The notes under the pieces are model-generated. The model worked only from the letters and a program-made list of their open reading frames with translations. It was not told the DNA's origin and did not search any database. The position numbers were made by a program, and so were the translations under genes. This document shows positions 36,295 to 42,918 of a DNA stretch of 64,000 nucleotides, piece after piece. The DNA is from Leucobacter sp. wl10 (lineage in GTDB: Bacteria > Actinomycetota > Actinomycetes > Actinomycetales > Microbacteriaceae): positions 62,001 to 126,000 of the forward strand of contig NZ_KZ983996.1 in NCBI RefSeq assembly GCF_003569785.1. The letters run 5' to 3'. Position 1 is the stretch's first letter; each line of letters begins with the position of its first letter.

Positions 36295-36935
36295 CACCAC
36301 TCCACGGTGACTGCGTACCCATTACCGCTGAAGCAGGACTGCGCCTCAGGCGAGTTCGGGTCAAATGGCGAATTCTTGAAACCAGATTCAAACTCTGCGG
36401 TGAAATCTCCCACGGTGTAGTCTCCACCGACCAGCTTCGCCCGCTTCAGGCAAGCGACCGCACCTGCGGCAGGATCGGCCAGAAGGTCCGGGTTGCCCTG
36501 CTGGACAGTGAACAGCGCTTCGATCGGTGCGAGTTCGTCGGAGCAGTCCGCCCCGATCTGCATGTAGCGTTCCACCTCCTCGTCGCCGTTCAACGATGGC
36601 GGAGTGATCCTCCATACTCCGTTAGTGTCCTGCCGATACTTCTCCTTGTACCCGGCATCGCTCATGCACTCCACATAGAGCCGATGCGCTTCGTCGTAGT
36701 CCTGCTGGGCGATGCTTCCGGATGCGATCGCTCGATCGAGCACCTCCAGGACGAACATGTTGTCGGTGTCCGCCTTCTCCTGCTCGAACAGTTCCACCAG
36801 GCTCCCCGCGAGCACTTCGGACGCGCCAGTGCTCGCCGTCTCCGGTGCTTTGCTGCTTTCCGTGATGCAGCCGGTCAGCAGCACCGTGGACAGGAGCGTG
36901 ATCGCCACCCCCGCGACAACTTTTGATGTGTGCAT
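36294..36935 (-). CDS. lipoprotein, first gene of exporter operon
   Basis: A 213-aa lipoprotein: signal peptide followed by LLTGC, lipidated Cys23. The mature part is acidic and has conserved-looking Cys and aromatic residues (LYVECMSDAGYKEKY; GAVACLKRAKLVGGDYTVGD; EAQSCFSGNGYAVTVEW). I do not recognise a family. Its position at the head of an ABC exporter operon and divergent from a two-component system suggests a sensor or a self-protection role, which is inference. It is separated from the response regulator by 125 bp. Confidence 0.65.
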   Translation of the reverse strand: MHTSKVVAGVAITLLSTVLLTGCITESSKAPETASTGASEVLAGSLVELFEQEKADTDNMFVLEVLDRAIASGSIAQQDYDEAHRLYVECMSDAGYKEKYRQDTNGVWRITPPSLNGDEEVERYMQIGADCSDELAPIEALFTVQQGNPDLLADPAAGAVACLKRAKLVGGDYTVGDFTAEFESGFKNSPFDPNSPEAQSCFSGNGYAVTVEW

Positions 36936-37060
36936 GACGCCTCCTCAAGTCGTGATCCATTCCTCACAGTTCTACGGAGGGGCCGGTCAGCGGAGCGTCA
37001 GCCGAACGCTAACCTCGCGCTAACCGGAGTGAGGCATCATCGAAGAAGGAGGTGAGAAGG

Positions 37061-37738
37061 ATGCGCGTGCTGATTGTGGAAGACGATCGAAACTTGGCGG
37101 CGTCGCTGCAAGAGAGCCTCGTCGGTGAAGGAATGGTTGCATCCGTTGCGTTCGATGGGGCGCAAGCCCTCGAACTGCTCCGGGGTTCGGACGTGGACAT
37201 CGTCCTGCTCGACCGCGACCTCCCCAGAGTCAGCGGTGACCGCGTGTGCCGGGAACTGCGCGAGTCCGGACATGAGGCCAGCATCCTGATGCTCACGGCG
37301 GCGGGTACGCTCCATGATCGAGTAGAAGGTCTGAACTTGGGGGCCGACGATTACCTGGCAAAGCCGTTCGCGTACATGGAATTGCTCGCCAGAATGCGGG
37401 CGTTGCGCCGCAGACGGATTGCAAGTTCACCACCGATCCTGCAATCCGGAGGGCTGCGAGTCGACACGGCGAGGAGGCTGGCGGAACGCGACGGGAAACG
37501 GCTGTCACTGTCTCCAAAAGAGTTCGACCTCCTCGAAGCGCTCATGCTCGCCAACGGCGGCTACGTCTCCCGCTTGGATCTCCTGGATCTCGCCTGGGAT
37601 GACCCCGATCAACTCTCAGCGGGAGTCCTGAAGGTGGCGATCCACGCGCTCCGCCGAAAACTCGGGGAGCCGCCCGTTCTGAGTTACCGTAGCGGCTTCG
37701 GCTACCGACTCGAAGTTGCCGAAGATGCCTCTGCATAG
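37061..37738 (+). CDS. OmpR/PhoB family response regulator
   Basis: A 225-aa two-component regulator. The receiver domain has VEDD near the N-terminus, the phospho-acceptor region DIVLLDRDLPRVSG (Asp about residue 50), and LAKPF with the conserved Lys. The C-terminal winged helix has LSPKEFDLLEALMLANGGYV then VAIHALRRKLGE and YRSGFGYRLE. GGAGGTGAGAAGG gives ATG 37061 an ideal Shine-Dalgarno. It precedes and overlaps the histidine kinase and is divergent from the exporter operon, which it probably controls. Confidence 0.9.
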   Translation: MRVLIVEDDRNLAASLQESLVGEGMVASVAFDGAQALELLRGSDVDIVLLDRDLPRVSGDRVCRELRESGHEASILMLTAAGTLHDRVEGLNLGADDYLAKPFAYMELLARMRALRRRRIASSPPILQSGGLRVDTARRLAERDGKRLSLSPKEFDLLEALMLANGGYVSRLDLLDLAWDDPDQLSAGVLKVAIHALRRKLGEPPVLSYRSGFGYRLEVAEDASA

Positions 37739-38912
37739 GCCCATCATGAGCCTCCGGCTCCGGCTTGCCGCAACGACCACGGTTTGGTTTCTCGTCGTCG
37801 GCGTCGTTCTACTCGCAATCGAGTATGTTGTGCTCACGACTGTGATCGAACAGTCCATTGGCTCTTCGTCAGGCGGTTCTTCCGCATCTCCCGCGAATCA
37901 ACGCGCTGTCAGCGCTGTGCTATCGGTCGCTACGGAGCTCCAAGGGATCGTTATGATCATCTCGGCCGGGGCCGTGATCTTGCTTGCTCTCGTTGCGGGG
38001 GCTCTCACTTGGAGGACAGTTGCTCGATCGCTGGCGCGCGTCGGCGAGGTCACTGCACTCGCTGAAGACCTGTCAGCCCGCAACCTGTCGTCCAGGATCA
38101 GGCTCAATGGTCCGGATGATGAGATCAAGGCCCTTGCCGACACACTGGACACCATGTTGGCTCGATTAGAGGTAGCGTTCGAAGCGCAGGAACGATTCAT
38201 TTCGGCCGCGTCGCATGAGCTTCGCACTCCGCTGACCGCAATCCGAGCCGCGTTGGAGCCCTCACTGATCCGAGGGCGATTCGGCGAGGATGTCGCTCCT
38301 GCGGTGGAACGCACCATGCACGCGGTCGTCCGAGCCGAGCAACTCGTGACGTCGCTTCTGCAGCTCGCTCGCACCACAGCACCGATTCACCATCAACGGC
38401 ATCCGATCCGTCTCGACGACATCGTCGAAGCCCTCGAGCACGACGCCCAGCAAAGAGCCTCTGAAGCGGGCATTGCCCTCAACGCAGCTGCCGCACCTGC
38501 CACCGTGATAGGAGACCAAGTGCTCCTCACTCAGCTCACATCGAATCTCATCGACAACGCTCTCAAGTACACCCTGCCGGGCGGGGAGATCACCATCGAG
38601 AGCCACACCCGGGACGCCAGCGCCTTTCTCACTGTGACGAACAGCCCGGTACGCGAGATTGCTAGTCCCCCCAAGCAGCTATTCGAGCCCTTTCACCGTG
38701 GTGCCTACACCAGAACTGAGGGCGATCCGTCGGCCGGGACCGGCCTCGGACTCGCCATCGTCAAAGCAATCGCAATCCAGCACGGCGGTCACGCAAGAAT
38801 CGACTACACAGAGGGTGACATCTTTACTGTCACGGTGACCATCCCCGAGGGCTCGGAAGCGCTCGAAAACGCAGAGGAGGCAGGTATCGTGTCGACACCT
38901 GCCTCTCCGTGA
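37725..38912 (+). CDS. sensor histidine kinase
   Basis: Membrane sensor kinase, about 395 aa. Two transmembrane helices (VWFLVVGVVLLAIEYVVL; IVMIISAGAVILLALVAGAL) enclose a short extracellular loop of about 45 residues rich in Ser, so it may sense within the membrane as cell-envelope-stress kinases do. A HAMP-like linker, the H box SAASHELRTPLTAIRAAL with the phospho-His, NLIDNALKYTLPGG (N box) and GTGLGLAIVKAI (G box) follow. Start options are ATG 37725 (overlap of 14 bp with the regulator) or ATG 37746. The stop is 8 bp from the end of the opposed gene fragment. Confidence 0.88.
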   Translation: MPLHRPIMSLRLRLAATTTVWFLVVGVVLLAIEYVVLTTVIEQSIGSSSGGSSASPANQRAVSAVLSVATELQGIVMIISAGAVILLALVAGALTWRTVARSLARVGEVTALAEDLSARNLSSRIRLNGPDDEIKALADTLDTMLARLEVAFEAQERFISAASHELRTPLTAIRAALEPSLIRGRFGEDVAPAVERTMHAVVRAEQLVTSLLQLARTTAPIHHQRHPIRLDDIVEALEHDAQQRASEAGIALNAAAAPATVIGDQVLLTQLTSNLIDNALKYTLPGGEITIESHTRDASAFLTVTNSPVREIASPPKQLFEPFHRGAYTRTEGDPSAGTGLGLAIVKAIAIQHGGHARIDYTEGDIFTVTVTIPEGSEALENAEEAGIVSTPASP

Positions 38913-38920
38913 AGCTGCGC

Positions 38921-38989
38921 TCAGCGGAACTGATACCAGGCGCTGCCCAGTCCCCAGATGCCCGTGCTGGCGTAGGCGTAGGACGACTG
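38921..38989 (-). pseudogene. C-terminal fragment of a small protein, cut by the right junction
   Basis: From the right junction the minus strand reads 22 codons in a frame closed by TGA at 38921, ending YASTGIWGLGSAWYQFR. The 5' part of the gene is absent. The aromatic, Gly- and Ser-rich end resembles the C-termini of lactococcin-972-type bacteriocins, which often sit beside ABC exporters like the one here. With only 22 residues the assignment is weak. Beyond the junction the frame continues into CRISPR sequence and has no start of its own. Confidence 0.35.
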
Positions 38990-39186
38990 CGGGGATGATC
39001 CCGACTCGATCCAAGCCTTCACCTCAGCCGCATTGTGCTCCCCGCGCGAGCGGGGATGATCCGTCGCTCGCGTGCGAGTTCGTCGACTCGACACGGTGCT
39101 CCCCGCACGAGCGGGGAGCACCCGCCCAGAAGGGCTGCTTGACCACACCGACGCCGCCGCGCTCTCCGCACAAATGGGGATAAATT
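38990..39186 (+). CRISPR. tail of the interrupted CRISPR array with degenerate end repeats
   Basis: The remaining 12 bases of the split repeat (CGGGGATGATCC) lie at 38990-39001. They are followed by a 33-nt spacer (39002-39034), a perfect repeat (39035-39062), another 33-nt spacer (39063-39095), and a terminal repeat at 39096-39123 with CACGAG in the loop and GAGCACCC instead of GATGATCC at its end. A further worn copy beginning GCGCTCTCCGCAC lies at 39159-39186. Degenerate repeats are normal at the trailer end, so this is the true old end of the array. Total for the original array: 72 repeats and 71 spacers, not counting the worn copy. Confidence 0.9.
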
Positions 39187-39342
39187 TCTGCGCCGCGCTC
39201 AACCGGCCCCGCTCCCCCGAACCGGATGAACCGACGGTGCTGGATCTGCGACCGCGTCGGCACTCCCGGCGGGCGGACCGCAAGCGTAGAAGCGCCGGGT
39301 ACTGCTCGGAACGGCGACCCGGATCCACTACCCTTGTACTCC

Positions 39343-40227
39343 GTGAACACCAACGCGAACGACACGCCCGCCACCCAGTGGGTGCTCACCCTGAGCTGCG
39401 TCGACGGGCCCGGCATCGTGCACGCGATCAGCGGCGCGGTCGTCGCCGCCGGCGGCAATATCGCCGAGAGCCAGCAGTTCGCGTCCGCCGACACCGGTCG
39501 CTTCTTCATGCGACTCCAGGTCGAGGCGATCGCCCAGCCCGAGACCTTCGAGGACCGCTTCACCGGCGCCCTCGCCCCCGTCACCGAGCGGTACCGCATG
39601 ACCTGGCGCCTCGACACGGTGGGCCGCCCCGTGCGCACGCTGATCCTCGCCTCCACCGCCACGCACTGCGTCAACGATCTGCTCTATCGGCGCCGCGGCG
39701 GCCAGTTGCCCATCGAGGTGCCGCTCATCCTCTCGAACCACGAGACGGTGCGCGACATCGCCGAGTTCTACGACGTGCCCTTCGAGCACCGCGCGATCGG
39801 GGGCCCCGACGACAGGGCCGCGTTCGAAGCCCGCGTGCTCGAGGCCGTCGACCGGCTCGACATCGAGCTCGTGGTGCTGGCCCGCTACATGCAGATCCTG
39901 TCGCCCGGTCTGTGCGAGGCGCTCGAGGGTCGCGCCATCAACATCCACCACTCCTTCCTGCCGGGCTTCAAGGGGGCCAACCCCTACAGGCAGGCGCATC
40001 GGCGCGGCGTGAAGCTCATCGGCGCGACGGCGCACTTCGTCACCACCGACCTCGACGAGGGGCCCATCATCGAGCAGGACGTGGTGCGCGTCGACCACTC
40101 CTACTCGCCGCGGGAGCTCGTACAGCTGGGGCAGGACGAGGAGGCGCGCGTGCTGCGGCGCGCGGTGGGCTGGTTCGCCGAGAACCGCATCCTCGCCGAC
40201 GGCGACCGCACCATCATCTTCCGCTGA
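39343..40227 (+). CDS. purU: formyltetrahydrofolate deformylase
   Basis: Hydrolyses 10-formyl-THF to formate and THF, supplying formate for purine synthesis and balancing the folate pool with folD and glyA of this window. The 294-aa protein has an N-terminal ACT domain (VLTLSCVDGPGIVHAISGAV) and a formyltransferase domain with the block INIHHSFLPGFKGANPYRQA, GVKLIGATAHFVTTDLDEGP and the catalytic Asn-His-Asp set (His in IHHSF; Asp in DLDEGP). The GTG at 39343 is chosen because the ACT domain starts there; TACCCT eight bases upstream fits a leaderless promoter. Upstream codons come from the array trailer. Confidence 0.93.
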   Translation: MNTNANDTPATQWVLTLSCVDGPGIVHAISGAVVAAGGNIAESQQFASADTGRFFMRLQVEAIAQPETFEDRFTGALAPVTERYRMTWRLDTVGRPVRTLILASTATHCVNDLLYRRRGGQLPIEVPLILSNHETVRDIAEFYDVPFEHRAIGGPDDRAAFEARVLEAVDRLDIELVVLARYMQILSPGLCEALEGRAINIHHSFLPGFKGANPYRQAHRRGVKLIGATAHFVTTDLDEGPIIEQDVVRVDHSYSPRELVQLGQDEEARVLRRAVGWFAENRILADGDRTIIFR

Positions 40228-40241
40228 GCAGCCCGGGTCGG

Positions 40242-40302
40242 CGCGAGAGGCGAAACACGCACCCGGATCCGGCGGAATCAGCGGAGTTTTTCGCCTCTCG
40301 CG
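40242..40302. terminator. bidirectional terminator between purU and tetR-type gene
   Basis: A perfect 14-bp inverted repeat, CGCGAGAGGCGAAA at 40242 and TTTCGCCTCTCGCG at 40289-40302, with a 33-nt loop containing a smaller CCGGATCCGG palindrome. It lies between two convergent genes. T runs flank both arms, so it can serve both directions. Confidence 0.75.
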
Positions 40303-40357
40303 GGGGTTGCCGCGGGGCTTGCCGTGCCCAACCCGCCCGCGCCGCAATCTCCGCGCC

Positions 40358-41059
40358 CTATCCCCTCGGCAGCGCGGCGAACTCGGCGCGCAGCCCCGCG
40401 ATCATGGCTGCGAGCCCGGCCTGGAACGCGGCGTCGGCGGGCCGCTCCCCCGTTCCGGCGAGCAGGCGGGCGCGCTCGTGGTAGGCCGCGGTGAACGCCG
40501 GGGTGTCGATCCTCGATCCGGGATCGAGCATGTCGTCCGCCGCGCTGCTGTCGAGCGCCGATCCGAGGATGAACGACTCCAGCGCCACCACGATCGTGAG
40601 CACCCGCTCCCGCGGCCAGCCCGCTCCGTGCAGCGCCTCGCAGACGCGGTCGTACATGAGCGCGGTTCGGGATCCGGGCTCCAGCGGGGCCACCGCGAAC
40701 ATGGTGATGGTGGGCGGGTGCGCGGCGAACGCGGCGCGGTATGCGTGCGCCCAGTCGTGCAAGGCCTGGTGCCAGGGCTCGGCGTCGAAGGCGGAGGTGT
40801 CGATGCGGTCGCTGATGAGTTCGCGGATGCCGGCGATGAGCTCGTCGCGCCCGGAGACGTGGTTGTACAGGGAAGAGGGGCGCACGCCCAGCTCCTGCGC
40901 GATCGCGCGCATCCCGGCACCCGCTTCGCCGCGCTCGTCGATCAGGCGCAGTCCCGTCTCCAGGATCAGCTGGCGCGAGAGCACCCGGCCGCGCGGACGA
41001 CCGGCGCCTCGCCGCTGCGCGCCGCGCGCGTCCTGCGTCTTCTCCCCGTTCTTCCGCAC
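40358..41059 (-). CDS. TetR family transcriptional regulator
   Basis: A 233-aa repressor. The N-terminal helix-turn-helix is VLSRQLILETGLRLIDERGE, then MRAIAQELGVRPSSLYNHVS at about residues 26-67. The C-terminal ligand domain has the TetR_C-type pattern (HDWAHAYRAAFAAHP, then LEPGSRTALMYDRVCEAL). It is divergent from the amidohydrolase gene with a perfect operator palindrome between them, so it probably represses that operon and itself. The inducer is unknown; a breakdown substrate of the amidohydrolase is likely. Confidence 0.87.
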   Translation of the reverse strand: MRKNGEKTQDARGAQRRGAGRPRGRVLSRQLILETGLRLIDERGEAGAGMRAIAQELGVRPSSLYNHVSGRDELIAGIRELISDRIDTSAFDAEPWHQALHDWAHAYRAAFAAHPPTITMFAVAPLEPGSRTALMYDRVCEALHGAGWPRERVLTIVVALESFILGSALDSSAADDMLDPGSRIDTPAFTAAYHERARLLAGTGERPADAAFQAGLAAMIAGLRAEFAALPRG

Positions 41060-41151
41060 TTCGCCTCCCCGCGGATCGCGCGCATCGATAACGATCCGCG
41101 GATGTCCGCTCGCGCTCGGCCGGTTTTCGTATTATTCTCAAGCCGACCACA

Positions 41152-41168
41152 AACGAACTCTGTTCGTT
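41152..41168. promoter_or_regulatory. TetR operator between tetR-type gene and amidohydrolase
   Basis: Perfect inverted repeat AACGAAC, TCT, GTTCGTT (7-bp arms, 3-bp centre), the size and form of a TetR-type site. It sits in the 173-bp gap between two divergent starts, close to TATTATTCT that may serve as a -10. Confidence 0.7.
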
Positions 41169-41232
41169 AATCGTGAGCGTACCGGGCTCCGCCGCGCGAA
41201 GTCCAGCACCGAGAACAGCAAGGATGCAGTCC

Positions 41233-42918
41233 ATGGGCACCATCGTCTTCACCGGAGGCACGGTCCTGATCGATGCCGCACCGGGGCGGGGGGCCCTCAC
41301 GAGCACGGCGATCGCGTTCCGCGACGGCCGGGTCGCGGCGCTCGGCGCCGATGCGGAGCGCTCCGCCGCGCAGGATCCCGATGCGGAGGTCGTCGACCTC
41401 GGCGGCGGCACGCTCGCCCCGGCCCCCGGCGAGGGCCACGCGCACCCGCTGCTCGGCGGCCAGGAGGCGCTCGGTCCCGCCATCCGCGGGGCTTCCGACC
41501 TGCAGGGCATCCTCGACGCCGTCGCCGCGTGGAAGGCGGCTCACCCCGACGCCGCGTGGATCGTCGGCGGCAGCTACGACGCCACGTTCGCCGCGGGCGG
41601 GCTCTTCGACGCGCGCTGGCTCGACGAGGTCACGGGAGACACCCCGACCATCCTGCGCGCCTGGGACTACCACACCGCCTGGGTCAACTCGGCGGCGCTC
41701 GCGGCCGCCGGTATCACCGCGGAGACGCCGGATCCGCCCCTCGGGCGCATCGTGCGCCGCCCCGACGGGTCGCCGCTCGGCACGCTGCAGGAGGCGGCAG
41801 CCAACGATTTCCTCGCGAACATCGCGCCGCGGTTCCCGCTCGAGCAGCGCATCGAGGCGCTCGAGCGCGCCACACGGAGCTACGCCGCCCAGGGCACCAC
41901 CTGGGTGCAGGACGCGTGGGTGGAGCCCGCCGATATCGAGGTCTATCTCGCGGCCGCGGCGCAGGATCGCCTGCACACCCGCGTCAACCTCGCTCTCCGG
42001 GCGGATCCCGCTCGCTGGCGCGAGCAGCTCGCCGAGTTCGCCGAGGCCCGACGCCGGGTGCGGAAGATCGGCCGCGACCGGCTGAGCGCGAACACGGTCA
42101 AGTTCTTCGTCGACGGCGTGATCGAGAGCCGCACGGCCGCGCTCATCGCGCCCTACGCCGACCGGCCCGGCGAGCACGGCCTGCCCAACTGGTCGCCGCA
42201 GGAGCTCGCCGCCGCCGCCGTCACCTACGAGACGGAGGGCTTCCAGCTGCACCTGCACGCCATCGGCGACGGCGCCAACCGCCTCGCGCTCGACGCCCTC
42301 GAGGCCGCTATCCGCGCGGGCGGCCCCCGCGAGCGCCACCACGTCATCGCGCACGTCGCCCTGCTCGACCCGGCCGACGTGCCCCGCTTCGCCGAGCTCG
42401 GCGTGATCGCCAATTTCGAACCCTACTGGGCGCAGTGCGACGCCGTGATGCGCGAACTCACCATTCCGCACCTCGGGCATCCGCGCGACGAGTGGCAGTA
42501 CCTCATCGGCTCCGTGCACCGATCCGGCGCGACTGTCTCCTTCGGCAGCGACTGGCCGGTCACCACGCTCGACTGGCGCCCCGCGCTCGCGACCGCGATC
42601 GCCCGCCGCAGCCACACCGATCCCGGCGCCGAGGCGTGGCTGCCCGACGAGCGCATCGACGCGGCCGCCGCGTACGCCGCGTATACCCGCGGCATCGCCC
42701 GGCAGGCGCTCGCGCCCGACCGGGGCACCCTCGAGCTCGGACGCACTGCCGACGCCGTCTGGCTGTCGGCCGATCCGCTCGGCGCCGCTCCCGACGCCAT
42801 CGCCGAGATCGAGGTCTTCGGCACCTGGCTCGCGGGAATCGAGACATTCCGGGCGCAGCCCGCGCCCCGGATCTCCACCCCCTCAACCGCCTCACCCCAT
42901 TCGAAGGAGACATCGTGA
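41233..42918 (+). CDS. amidohydrolase family protein (YtcJ-like)
   Basis: A 561-aa metal-dependent hydrolase of the amidohydrolase-3 (YtcJ) type. Features are APGEGHAHPLLGG near residue 67 (HxH metal site), VGGSYDATFAAGGLFDARWL, GFQLHLHAIGDGANRLALDA (His pair), VIAHVALLDPADVPRFAELG and FGSDWPVTTLDWRPALATAI with the catalytic Asp. The substrate is unknown. ATG 41233 follows AAGGA at good spacing. It overlaps the permease by four bases and lies behind a TetR operator, so it is part of a small catabolic operon for something the permease imports. Confidence 0.88.
   Translation: MGTIVFTGGTVLIDAAPGRGALTSTAIAFRDGRVAALGADAERSAAQDPDAEVVDLGGGTLAPAPGEGHAHPLLGGQEALGPAIRGASDLQGILDAVAAWKAAHPDAAWIVGGSYDATFAAGGLFDARWLDEVTGDTPTILRAWDYHTAWVNSAALAAAGITAETPDPPLGRIVRRPDGSPLGTLQEAAANDFLANIAPRFPLEQRIEALERATRSYAAQGTTWVQDAWVEPADIEVYLAAAAQDRLHTRVNLALRADPARWREQLAEFAEARRRVRKIGRDRLSANTVKFFVDGVIESRTAALIAPYADRPGEHGLPNWSPQELAAAAVTYETEGFQLHLHAIGDGANRLALDALEAAIRAGGPRERHHVIAHVALLDPADVPRFAELGVIANFEPYWAQCDAVMRELTIPHLGHPRDEWQYLIGSVHRSGATVSFGSDWPVTTLDWRPALATAIARRSHTDPGAEAWLPDERIDAAAAYAAYTRGIARQALAPDRGTLELGRTADAVWLSADPLGAAPDAIAEIEVFGTWLAGIETFRAQPAPRISTPSTASPHSKETS

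Larger units (their letters stand above)
32943..38989. mobile_element. 6,047-bp foreign segment inserted inside a CRISPR repeat
   Basis: The sequence left of this segment is the first 16 bases of the repeat, and the sequence right of it (38990-39001) is the remaining 12; the array then continues in phase. The only possible duplication is one base, a G at 38989 matching repeat base 16. The segment has no transposase, integrase, terminal inverted repeats or target duplication. It contains, left to right, a 3'-truncated AvrD-like gene, an ABC permease, an ATPase, an adaptor and a lipoprotein (all minus strand), a response regulator and histidine kinase (plus strand), and the last 23 codons of a minus-strand gene. 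It is visibly poorer in G and C than the flanking chromosome. I call it a captured DNA fragment rather than a transposon. Confidence 0.85.

Noticed and set aside
32943..38989. The idea that the inserted segment was a circle opened inside one gene, so that the two end fragments would be one gene
   Set aside because: Joining the left gene end to the right fragment gives 653 nt, not a multiple of three. In the continuing frame the AvrD-like protein does not run into the right-hand fragment, so they are different genes.
32943..38989. Terminal inverted repeats or direct repeats flanking the inserted segment
   Set aside because: The left end GCCGGTCCGAG and the right end GACGACTG show no inverted or direct match beyond the single shared G, and no target duplication is present.
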